Source: Saccharopolyspora gregorii
GTDB taxonomy: Bacteria; Actinomycetota; Actinomycetes; Mycobacteriales; Pseudonocardiaceae
DNA: 64,000 nt
Assembly (NCBI RefSeq): GCF_024734405.1
Contig: NZ_CP059556.1
Location: 1,302,001-1,366,000, forward strand
Reading direction: 5' to 3'
The notes below the pieces were generated by a model. It saw only the letters and a list, made by a program, of their open reading frames with translations, was not told the DNA's origin and did no database searches. The position numbers and the translations under genes are program-made. Positions 45,623 through 53,318 of this stretch are shown one piece after another (the stretch's first letter is position 1; every line of letters begins with the position of its first letter).

Positions 45623-46248
45623 CCAAGCGAGCGATCAAGCGCGCGGTGCAGGTCGTTGTTCTTGCGAGTCTGCTGCCGGTTCTGATCGGTGGATGTGCGC
45701 TCAACGGATCCCAGCCCACGGGGCCGCAACAGGGGCAGGCCGCGCCCCCTCCGGAGCCTGGCCTGGATCTGCCGGAACGCCCTCGGGACCTCCCCGTCGC
45801 AGGACTGGGGGAGGCACAGATTTGCGAGCTCATCAAGCCGGAGCAGCTCGGTCAACTCGGAGTCGGGGGAGGTAACCCGGCACCGAAAGATGCCGAGCAC
45901 GACTTTCCCGGATGCTCGTGGCTGAGTGAGCCGGGTGCGGCGTCGAGTATCGGCGTCCTCGTACTCATCGCGCCGATGAGCGTGCAAGATCTCCAAGCTC
46001 AATCGATGGACCCGTCCGGCGATACGGCGACGACTTATGAGTTGGCGGACGGGTTCGGTGCGGTCCAAACGCAGGTTCCTGGCGCGGAGCGCCTGGGATG
46101 TGTGGTCGATGTCGATGTCGCCGAGGGCAAGACGTTGGAAGCCGGGTTGTCCTGGCAAGGCGGAGCCGAGATGACCAACCAGGCCATGTGCGCCAAAGCC
46201 AAGCAAGCGGCGGAGTTCGCCGTGTCGAACCTGCAGGCGCAGGCCTGA
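45619..46248 (+). CDS. DUF3558 lipoprotein
   Basis: A 209-residue lipoprotein with a signal peptide and lipobox IGGC (Cys26), Pro/Gln-rich linker, and a DUF3558-type domain (ICELIKPEQLGQLGV, FPGCSWL, and C-terminal MCAKAKQAAEFAVSNL with the second cysteine). The family is anchored outside the membrane next to ESX-type genes; the role is unknown. Start GTG 45619 overlaps the PE-like gene. Its last 69 bases are duplicated at 44946-45014. Confidence 0.85.
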   Translation: MTKRAIKRAVQVVVLASLLPVLIGGCALNGSQPTGPQQGQAAPPPEPGLDLPERPRDLPVAGLGEAQICELIKPEQLGQLGVGGGNPAPKDAEHDFPGCSWLSEPGAASSIGVLVLIAPMSVQDLQAQSMDPSGDTATTYELADGFGAVQTQVPGAERLGCVVDVDVAEGKTLEAGLSWQGGAEMTNQAMCAKAKQAAEFAVSNLQAQA

Positions 46249-46272
46249 GAGAGCGGAATCCAGGGGGCCGGT

Positions 46273-47541
46273 GTGGAGGATTTGAACCCGATCAGGAACC
46301 TGCGCTTCGAGGGTTTCGACATCCCGGAGCTGCTGGGGTGGATCGGCCGGATCAAGGACGGCCGGGGCACCGAGTCGATGGACCAGGCCGCGGCCGCGCT
46401 GCAGCAGTGCGCGCAGATCGTCACGGAGCTGGACGAGACGTTGCGCGTCGAGCTCGGCAAGCTGGAGATCGAGTGGACCGGCAACGCGGGCTCGATCGCG
46501 CAGGAGGCGACGAAGCAGCAGTCGGCGGTGATGCAGCAGTCGCAGGATCCGCTGGCGACCTCGGCGACGAGCGTGGAGGCGCAGGGTCGCGGCTACGAGT
46601 CGGCGAAGAACACGCTGCCGAACCAGTCGGAGATGCACAACGACAAGTCCGAGAACATCTTCGAGAAGGGCTTGGGCTACTTCGGCTACACCAGCGACTA
46701 CGACGAAGAGGCCAAGAAGATCGACGGCCGCAAGCAGGTCGCGCAGCAGGCCCTGACGTCGTACCGGGACACCACGGTGGCGCAGGCGGAGAACTTCCAG
46801 CCGATGCCGGAGATGCGACCCGCGGCGGTGTCCGCGCAGTCGGCGACGGCGAGCGGCACCGCGGGCGGCGGGATCGGCGCGTTCGCCACGCCGGGTTCGG
46901 CCGGGTCGGTGCCGGGCGGCGTCGGCGGCGGCTCGGACCCGGGTGGCGGTGGCGCGATCGGCGGTCGGCCCGGTGGGAGCCCCGGCGGTAGCCCGGGCGG
47001 CGCGCCGGGTGGCCGCACGCCGGGCGGCCGCAGCGGCACCGACGAGGAACCGCACGACGGCGCGGACGGCGGCCCCGGTTCGCGGCCGCACCCCGACGAG
47101 GACGGCGGACCGGGCATCGGCCTGGGCGGCGTGCTCGGCATCGGTGCCGGTGGGGCGGCGGTCGCCGGGATCGGCGCGGTCGCGGCGAGCAAGATGCTCG
47201 GCGGCAAGGCCGGTGCGCCCGAGGGCAGCGTGCGCGGTGGTCCGGCGGGCGCCGGCAAGGGCAAGGGCGGTTCGCTGCGCGGCGGCTCGTCCGGCATCGG
47301 CGGCCCGGGGGACACCACGGCCGGGCGCACGGCCGGCGGCTCGGCGACGAGCAAGCCCGCACCGGGTTCGGTGATGGGCCCGGCGGCGACCCGGGGCCAG
47401 GGCAAGTCCGACGAGGACGCCGAGCACGAGAACAAGTACTACGAAGAGGAAACCCCGTTCGACGACAACCGCTTGGTGGCCCCGCCGGTGTTCGGCGCGG
47501 ACCCCGAGCCGGACGCCGATGACCGGAAGAAGCAGGGTTGA
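46273..47541 (+). CDS. PPE/WXG-like type VII secretion substrate with Gly-rich C-terminus
   Basis: A 422-residue protein. The first 180 residues are helical and PPE-like (IRNLRFEGFDIPELLGWIGR, LEIEWTGNAGSIAQEATKQQ with the W-T-G turn). Residues about 190-370 are Gly/Ser/Pro-rich with one hydrophobic stretch (IGLGGVLGIGAGGAAVAGIG), and the end is acidic (KYYEEETPFDDN). It would be escorted by the adjacent EspG. GTG 46273 is used. Its stop overlaps the espG start (TTGA). Confidence 0.75.
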   Translation: MEDLNPIRNLRFEGFDIPELLGWIGRIKDGRGTESMDQAAAALQQCAQIVTELDETLRVELGKLEIEWTGNAGSIAQEATKQQSAVMQQSQDPLATSATSVEAQGRGYESAKNTLPNQSEMHNDKSENIFEKGLGYFGYTSDYDEEAKKIDGRKQVAQQALTSYRDTTVAQAENFQPMPEMRPAAVSAQSATASGTAGGGIGAFATPGSAGSVPGGVGGGSDPGGGGAIGGRPGGSPGGSPGGAPGGRTPGGRSGTDEEPHDGADGGPGSRPHPDEDGGPGIGLGGVLGIGAGGAAVAGIGAVAASKMLGGKAGAPEGSVRGGPAGAGKGKGGSLRGGSSGIGGPGDTTAGRTAGGSATSKPAPGSVMGPAATRGQGKSDEDAEHENKYYEEETPFDDNRLVAPPVFGADPEPDADDRKKQG

Positions 47542-48347
47542 CGGTGCGTCCCGGAGCCGATGGCGAGCAGATCGTGCTGTCCGCGTTGGAGTTCGACGTG
47601 GCGTGCGAGTCGGAAGGGCTGACGGCGCGCAGGCACGCGGTGCTCACGGTGCCCAGCCCCGGAGCCACGCACACCGAGCGCGCCCGGCTGGTCGCGCAGG
47701 TGTGGGCGGATCTGCGGGCGCGGCGGCTCGCCGAACCCGGCACGGACCGCCTGGACGAGGACTTCGCGGACCTGCTGGTGCTGCTGGACCGGCCGCAGCT
47801 GTCGGTCGACCTGCGGATCTGGGCCCCGGACCGGTCGATCCGGGCGCTGGGCTCGGCGAACGGCGGCGCGGGACTGGTCACGGTCGTCGACGGTGACGTC
47901 GTCGAGTTCACGCCGGTGCGGGGGAGCTCGCTGCCCGAAGCCGTCGTGTCCGTCGCCGGGGACGGTCCGCCGGGCGGCGGGCGGCCGGTGAGCGTGCCGA
48001 ACGACGTGCTGCTGGACGCGAGCGCCCGCGCGGGTCAGGACCTGCGGGTGTTCGAGGACGAGCTGCGCGGCCGCGGCGTGGTGGCCGACGACGCCGCGGT
48101 CCTGGCGCGGATGGCCGACGGGATGGGCATGCGCGGCCAGTTCGGCGTGGAGCACGTGCGGAGCCGGTCGGCCGCGCCGCGCCGCGCGGACCGCGTCGTC
48201 GGGTTCCACGACACACCGGACGGCCGCTACCTGCACAGCGTGCGGGCCAGCGGCGACGGCCGGTTGTGGAGCACGGTCGCGCCCTGCGACAACCAGCGGC
48301 TCGCGGAGTACGTGCGCGAGCTGGTCGCGGAGACCGTCGAGGACTGA
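47538..48347 (+). CDS. espG: EspG-family type VII secretion chaperone
   Basis: A 269-residue EspG-like cytosolic chaperone, which binds the tip of a PE/PPE pair and hands it to the ESX secretion ATPase. Visible: LSALEFDVACESEGL at the N-terminus, RLVAQVWADLRARRL, LLVLLDRPQLSVDLRIW, and a C-terminal LHSVRASGDGRLWSTVAPCDNQRL typical of the family. TTG 47538 overlaps the preceding stop; GTG 47544 is an alternative. It closes the cluster; a hairpin follows. Confidence 0.8.
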   Translation: MTVRPGADGEQIVLSALEFDVACESEGLTARRHAVLTVPSPGATHTERARLVAQVWADLRARRLAEPGTDRLDEDFADLLVLLDRPQLSVDLRIWAPDRSIRALGSANGGAGLVTVVDGDVVEFTPVRGSSLPEAVVSVAGDGPPGGGRPVSVPNDVLLDASARAGQDLRVFEDELRGRGVVADDAAVLARMADGMGMRGQFGVEHVRSRSAAPRRADRVVGFHDTPDGRYLHSVRASGDGRLWSTVAPCDNQRLAEYVRELVAETVED

Positions 48348-48364
48348 GCCGGGCGCCCGGAACC

Positions 48365-48393
48365 GAGGTCTCCCGCAGGCCCCGGGAGACCTC
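48365..48393 (+). terminator. stem-loop after espG
   Basis: A perfect 10-bp stem (48365-48374 with 48384-48393), 9-base loop, 18 bases after the espG stop. Confidence 0.65.
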
Positions 48394-48460
48394 GCTCGCG
48401 GACCCGCACCGCCTCCGAGCGGCCCCCGCCGGTTGCCGCACCCCCGCTCGGCACCAACGC

Positions 48461-48489
48461 TGGTCATCACGACCGCCGTCATCTAGCGT
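48461..48489 (+). promoter_or_regulatory. candidate promoter of the sugar transporter operon
   Basis: TGGTCA (48461-48466) and TAGCGT (48484-48489) with 17-base spacing, about 45 bases before the ATG. Confidence 0.45.
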
Positions 48490-48536
48490 CTCGTCGGCCG
48501 AGCGGCGGAAGATCGACCCAGGAGGACGCACCGAGC

Positions 48537-49904
48537 ATGAGCACCGCAGCCACACCCACCCCCGGGGCCGGACGCGGCGCCGTCGTCGGCGCCGCCACCA
48601 TCGCCGCGCTCGGCGGACTGCTGTTCGGCTACGACACCGGCGTCATCTCCGCCGCGCTGCTCTACATCGCCCCCGCCTTCGGGCTCGGCGACGGCATGCA
48701 GGAGGTCGTCGTCGCCTCCCTGCTGCTCGGCGCGATCGCGGGCGCCCTCGGTGGTGGCCGCGTCGTCGACGGCTTCGGCCGCAAGCGCACCCTGCTGCTG
48801 GTGTCGGCCGTGTTCACCGCGGGCGCGCTGCTGTCGGCACTCGCGATGAACGTGACCGTGCTGATCGTGGCGCGCGTGGTGCTGGGCCTCGCCATCGGTG
48901 CCAGCTCCCTGGTGGTGCCCACCTACATCGCCGAGATCGCGCCGCCCGCGCTGCGCGGCCGCCTGGTGTCGATGAACCAGCTCATGATCACGATCGGGAT
49001 CTTCGCGTCCTACCTGGTCGGCTACGCGTTCGCCGCCGGCGGCGGGTGGCGCTGGATGCTCGGGCTGGCCGCCGTGCCGTCGCTGCTGATGCTGTTCGGG
49101 CTGCTCGGGCTCGGCGAGAGCCCCCGCTGGCTGCTGTCCCGCGGCCGCACCGAGCAGGCCCGCGCCGCGCTGCTGCGCACCCGCACCCCGGAGGAGGCCG
49201 AAGCGGAGCTCGCCGAGATCGGCGAGACGATGCGGGAGGAGCGCCGGTTCACCTACCGCGACCTGTTCGGCCCGCGGCTGCGCCCGGCGGTGCTGCTCGG
49301 CGTCGCCGTCGCCGCCACCAACCAGCTCGTCGGCGTCAACGCCGTCATCTACTACGCGCCGACCATCCTCAAGCAGGCCGGGCTCGGTGACTCCGCGGCG
49401 ATCCTGTCCTCGGTGGGCATCGGCGCCACCAACATGGTGTTCACCGCGATCGCCCTGCTGCTCATCGACCGGGTGGGCAGGCGTCCGCTGCTCATCGGCG
49501 GCACGAGCGTCGTCATCGTCGTGCTGTTCGGGCTCGGCGCGCTGTACCTGCTGCCGAGCGTGCAGGGGCTCGGGACGCTGCTGACGATCGGGCTGATGCT
49601 CTACGAGGCCGCGTTCGCCGCCAGCCTCGGGCTCGCCATCTGGTTGATCAACAGCGAGGTGTTCCCGACCGCGGTGCGCGGCAAGGCCTCCAGCATCGGG
49701 ACCGTCACGCACTGGGGCCTGGACTTCGTCATCTCCATCTCGGTGCTCACCCTGATCAACGCGTTCACCGCGACCGGACTGTTCTGGATCTACGGAGTGC
49801 TCGGCATCATCGGCCTCACCTACCTCTACCGGAAGTTGCCGGAGACGAAGGGCCGCAGCCTGGAGGACATCGAGACCTCGCTGCGCGGGGAGGCCCGCGC
49901 ATGA
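48537..49904 (+). CDS. MFS sugar porter
   Basis: A 455-residue, 12-helix sugar:H+ symporter-type transporter: LLFGYDTGVISAAL at helix 1, GGRVVDGFGRKRTLLL between helices 2 and 3, PPALRGRLVSMNQL, VGVNAVIYYAPTI at helix 7 (sugar-binding Gln/Asn/Tyr region), and C-terminal LPETKGRSLEDIE. Xylose, glucose or a polyol are typical substrates; not decided. GGAGGA at 48521-48526 supports the ATG. It overlaps the kinase gene by four bases. Confidence 0.93.
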   Translation: MSTAATPTPGAGRGAVVGAATIAALGGLLFGYDTGVISAALLYIAPAFGLGDGMQEVVVASLLLGAIAGALGGGRVVDGFGRKRTLLLVSAVFTAGALLSALAMNVTVLIVARVVLGLAIGASSLVVPTYIAEIAPPALRGRLVSMNQLMITIGIFASYLVGYAFAAGGGWRWMLGLAAVPSLLMLFGLLGLGESPRWLLSRGRTEQARAALLRTRTPEEAEAELAEIGETMREERRFTYRDLFGPRLRPAVLLGVAVAATNQLVGVNAVIYYAPTILKQAGLGDSAAILSSVGIGATNMVFTAIALLLIDRVGRRPLLIGGTSVVIVVLFGLGALYLLPSVQGLGTLLTIGLMLYEAAFAASLGLAIWLINSEVFPTAVRGKASSIGTVTHWGLDFVISISVLTLINAFTATGLFWIYGVLGIIGLTYLYRKLPETKGRSLEDIETSLRGEARA

Positions 49905-50530
49905 GCACCGTCGCGCTCGACGAACTCGTCCGCCGCGCCCGCGCGCTCGCCGCGGACGGCCCCCGGCGCGTCCTCGGCATCACCGGCGCGCCCGGCGCGG
50001 GCAAGGGCACCGTCGCCGACGCGGTGCTCGCCGAGCTCGGACCGGCGGCCGTGCTGGTGCCGATGGACGGCTTCCACCTCGCCGAGGCCGAACTGCGCAG
50101 GCTGGGCCGCCACGACCGGAAGGGTGCTCCGGACACGTTCGACGCCGCCGGGTACGTGGCGCTGCTTCGCCGGATCCGGGACCAAGGCGGCGAAACGGTG
50201 TACGCGCCCGAATTCCACCGCGAGGTCGAAGAATCGTACGCGGGTTCCATCGCGGTCCACCCGGAAACGCCGCTGGTGATCACCGAAGGCAATTACCTGC
50301 TGCTGGACTCACCACCGTGGGACGGGGTCCGGGAACTGCTCGACGAATCGTGGTTCCTCGCCCCGGACGACGGCGAACGCCTTTCCCGGCTCATCGCCCG
50401 GCACGTCCGCTACGGCCGTTCCCCGGCGGAGGCGCGGGACTGGGTGCTGCGCAGCGACGAGCGCAACGCCGACCTCGTGTCACCCACCCGGGCGCGGGCC
50501 GATCTGCTCGTCACCGGCGACCCGGCGTGA
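49901..50530 (+). CDS. nucleoside/sugar kinase of the PRK/uridine-kinase superfamily
   Basis: A 209-residue P-loop kinase: Walker A GAPGAGKGT (29-37), VPMDGFHLAEAEL, APEFHREVEE and ITEGNYLLLD, typical of the actinobacterial nucleoside/nucleotide kinase family related to pantothenate and uridine kinase (also called fructose-kinase-like FrcK). Coupled to the sugar porter, it most likely phosphorylates the imported sugar. Confidence 0.85.
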   Translation: MSTVALDELVRRARALAADGPRRVLGITGAPGAGKGTVADAVLAELGPAAVLVPMDGFHLAEAELRRLGRHDRKGAPDTFDAAGYVALLRRIRDQGGETVYAPEFHREVEESYAGSIAVHPETPLVITEGNYLLLDSPPWDGVRELLDESWFLAPDDGERLSRLIARHVRYGRSPAEARDWVLRSDERNADLVSPTRARADLLVTGDPA

Positions 50531-50864
50531 GCCTGTTTTGTCCCGTGGACAATTCGCCTACCTGCGCGGACATTGCTCCCGGCGGTCGCGGCCAATGATC
50601 GCTCGACGCGGCCCGCAGCGGCTGGCAACGTAGTCGGCACGGCAGCGGCGGACGACCTCCTGGGGGATCGCCCGCAGGCTGCCGGAGCGATCGCCGCACG
50701 TGGGGAACCGGCCGCGGAATTCCGCGACCGGTACGTCTGCGGCGATCACTCGAACCACCGGGAGAGGCGCGGACATGGGGAATCCGAGACCAACCCCTGG
50801 GGAATGCGGACGGCGGGTGCCTTCGTCCCGGAATCGCGGGCGGAGGCACCCCCTCCGGAATTGC
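50531..50864. other. 334-bp gap between convergent genes, with one hairpin
   Basis: No supported gene. An 8-bp hairpin (50815-50822 with 50844-50851) lies just past the stop of the minus-strand HTH gene and may end its transcript. The rest shows nothing I recognise. Confidence 0.45.
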
Positions 50865-51755
50865 TCAGGCGGAGCCCGGTGTCACGCGGATGTCGAAGAA
50901 CACCGGGCGCAGCGCCTGATCGGGGAAGAACAGGTCGCCGTTCTCGTCGACCATCTTCCAGGCGATCTTGCACTGGCCGGTCTTCTCCCCGGCCACGACC
51001 GGAACGGTGATCCGCACCTGCTCGCCGGCCGGGGTGTCCCGGATCCACACGCGCTGCGGCGCGGTGCACTCGGCGTCTCCGATCCGCTCGCCGGTCTGCT
51101 CCAGGTAACGCCCGGTCCAGGGCACGCGGCCCACGTTCTTGATGTCCCAGGACTTCACGAAGCTCGTCCCCGCCGGGATCGGCGTCTCGTCCGGCACCGT
51201 TTCGCCCAGCATCACCGACGCGTCGCCCGGGATGGGGCGCTCCGGGCCGGACAGCAGGTACCAGCCGAGCGCGGCGGCCACCAGCACCACCGCGGCGCCG
51301 GTGCCGGCCAGGATCCAGCCGCGGCGGCGCGCCCGGTCGGGCCCGGACTCCGGGTCGGGTTCGGTGGCGGGAGGGTCGCGCCGCACCGCGGGTTCGGGTT
51401 CCGCCGCGGACGGCTGCTCCGCGGCGGAGCGGGCGTGCTCCCAGCGGCGGGACCACTCGCGGCGGACCGTCTCGGCGTCCTGCCCGAGCGCGCCGACCGC
51501 GAGGCTGCGCACGTACTCCCACGTCGTCTCCCAGGACGGCAGGTCCTGCCCACGCGCGGCCGAGGACAGCGCCGACTTCGACGCGGCGGCCCCGAAATCG
51601 GCGCGCATCCGGTCGTACGACGGGTCGCCTGCGGATTCCTTGAGCTCGCACAACCGGTAGGCGAACGCGGCGACCGGGCCGTCGGCCGGGTCGGGACGCA
51701 GCTGCTTGCGCCCCCGCTTGCCACCGGCAGCGGGGGTCGCCTCTGATTCGCTCAT
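50865..51755 (-). CDS. membrane-anchored HTH protein with NBR1-type Ig-like (FW) domain
   Basis: A 296-residue protein in three parts. Residues about 25-105 resemble the degenerate helix-turn-helix found at the N-terminus of many actinomycete signalling proteins (VAAFAYRLCELKESAGDPSYDRM in part). A single membrane helix follows at about 148-168 (GWILAGTGAAVVLVAAALGW). An outer beta domain runs from about 175 to the end: GTSFVKSWDIKNVGRVPWTG with the four-Trp-type pattern of the NBR1 FW domain, then VRITVPVVAG and CKIAWKMVDENG. The outside domain probably binds a ligand while the HTH faces the cytosol. ATG 51755. Confidence 0.75.
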   Translation of the reverse strand: MSESEATPAAGGKRGRKQLRPDPADGPVAAFAYRLCELKESAGDPSYDRMRADFGAAASKSALSSAARGQDLPSWETTWEYVRSLAVGALGQDAETVRREWSRRWEHARSAAEQPSAAEPEPAVRRDPPATEPDPESGPDRARRRGWILAGTGAAVVLVAAALGWYLLSGPERPIPGDASVMLGETVPDETPIPAGTSFVKSWDIKNVGRVPWTGRYLEQTGERIGDAECTAPQRVWIRDTPAGEQVRITVPVVAGEKTGQCKIAWKMVDENGDLFFPDQALRPVFFDIRVTPGSA

Positions 51756-51966
51756 CGTGGGTGCCTCGTGGAGGTGGGTTCATGCGCGCGAGCAGCCGCG
51801 TGCGGCTCGCCCGGCCGGAGCGGTCGGCGCGGCGCGTTCGGGGACGTGAACTCCGTGTCTAGCACGGCCCGGCCGACGCCTTCCGCCGCAGTGCGCGGGA
51901 ATGCACCGTTCGACCGCCGATGCCGGGCGAACGGTGCAACCGCCCCGCCCGAACGGCCGGGACCGG

Positions 51967-52611
51967 TCAGCCGGTCACGTCCGCCGAGGAGGTGGCCGAG
52001 GTCGTCGGCTCCTCCGCGGAGCTGCTGCGGGTGGTCGGTTCCTCGGTGCGCGAGGCGGACGGACCGGAGGAGCCGCTGGACTCCGTCGGCGGTTGCGTCG
52101 TGGGCTCCGAGGTGTCCGGCGGAGACGTCGGCGGGCTCGTCGTGGTGGGCGGCGGCTCCGGCTCCGACGTGGTCGGTGGCGGCGGAGGCGGCGGCTTCGG
52201 GGTGCCGGTGTCCGGCGGAACCCAGGTCGGGCGCGGCGGTGGCGGCGGTGCGGAACCGTCGTCCGGCGGCTGCGAGGTGCTCGCGGAGGTCTCGCCGGTC
52301 TCCTCCACCTCGCTCGACGCGGTGTCGGCGGGGGAGGTGCCCGGCGGCGGGGGCGGTGCCAGCTGAGGTGGTCCCACCGGCCGCGGCACCCCCGGGTAGC
52401 CCGTGGTGGTCAGCAGCGTCGTCCCGCTCGGCGAGACCGCGGGGAACTGCTCGGCGGCTTCGCGCTGCTGGTCACCGACGACGACGGCCGCGGAGGCGGC
52501 GAAACCGGTGGCCACGACCACTCCGGTCGTCGCCCACAGGGCGAGTCTTCGCGACCGCGTCCCGGTCGGTTCCCCGGCCTGCGCGGCGGGGTCAGGTGCT
52601 AAAGGGTCCAT
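51967..52611 (-). CDS. single-pass membrane protein with Pro/Thr/Ser-rich extracellular region
   Basis: A 214-residue protein: a short cytosolic head, one helix (LALWATTGVVVATGFAASAAVV, about 23-45), then some 165 residues almost entirely of Pro, Ser, Thr and Glu with runs of prolines. It is likely extended through the wall and possibly glycosylated. No catalytic domain. ATG 52611 is preferred to the longer frame (52653) as GGGA lies before it. Same strand as the HTH-NBR1 protein, 211 bp upstream of it, so the two may form one unit. Confidence 0.6.
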   Translation of the reverse strand: MDPLAPDPAAQAGEPTGTRSRRLALWATTGVVVATGFAASAAVVVGDQQREAAEQFPAVSPSGTTLLTTTGYPGVPRPVGPPQLAPPPPPGTSPADTASSEVEETGETSASTSQPPDDGSAPPPPPRPTWVPPDTGTPKPPPPPPPTTSEPEPPPTTTSPPTSPPDTSEPTTQPPTESSGSSGPSASRTEEPTTRSSSAEEPTTSATSSADVTG

Positions 52612-52900
52612 CGTGTCCCACTCGTTCAGTCCCGACGGCACGGGCCGGCGCACCCGTACCGCTGCTACCGGCGGCGTCCGGTTCGGGCGGAAGTCGACGT
52701 TCCGGACGTAGCGCGTGGATCTCGCGACACGGTAGCCGCCTGGGCAAGCCCCGTTCGGGCCGGGTTCCGCGCTCGCAGTCGATCATCCGGGCCGTGCGCT
52801 GGTGGTTCCCCGCGAGAATCCACCGTGGGCACACCTTCGGGTGACGTGCGGTCGCGGAGCGTGCGGGGTGCGGTCGGCTCGGCCCCGCGCGGCGGGCATC

Positions 52901-53215
52901 ATGCGAGGTGTGAGCGATCTCGACGACACCTCCGCGACCACCGAGCAGGCCCGGCTGACGGCTTGGGTGCACGGCCACGTGCACGGCGTCGGGTTCCGCT
53001 GGTGGACCCGGGCCCGCGCCCTCGAACTCGGCCTGGTCGGCAGCGCCACGAACCTGCCCGCCCGCCGCGTCGAAGTGGTCGCCGAAGGCCCGCGGGACGC
53101 CTGCGAGCGGCTGCTGGCGGCGCTGCGCTCCGGCGGGACCCCCGGCGAGGTCGAGCACGTCGCCGAGCAGTGGTCCGAGCCGAAGGGCGACCGCTCGGGC
53201 TTCGTCGAACGCTGA
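52901..53215 (+). CDS. acyP: acylphosphatase
   Basis: A 104-residue acylphosphatase. The phosphate-loop signature HGHVHGVGFRWWT with catalytic Arg, and the catalytic Asn in VGSATNLP, are intact. It hydrolyses acyl phosphates. ATG 52901 or GTG 52910 are both possible. It precedes smc as in mycobacteria, and marks the return to the conserved backbone. Confidence 0.92.
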   Translation: MRGVSDLDDTSATTEQARLTAWVHGHVHGVGFRWWTRARALELGLVGSATNLPARRVEVVAEGPRDACERLLAALRSGGTPGEVEHVAEQWSEPKGDRSGFVER

Positions 53216-53318
53216 CCCGCCCCGCCCGGCCCGGTTCCGCCGGTGGTGAACATCGCGGCGGGTAGGCTCTGCCGAACGCCGCACGCAGGCAGCACTCGCG
53301 GAAAGGTCGATCGCAGCC

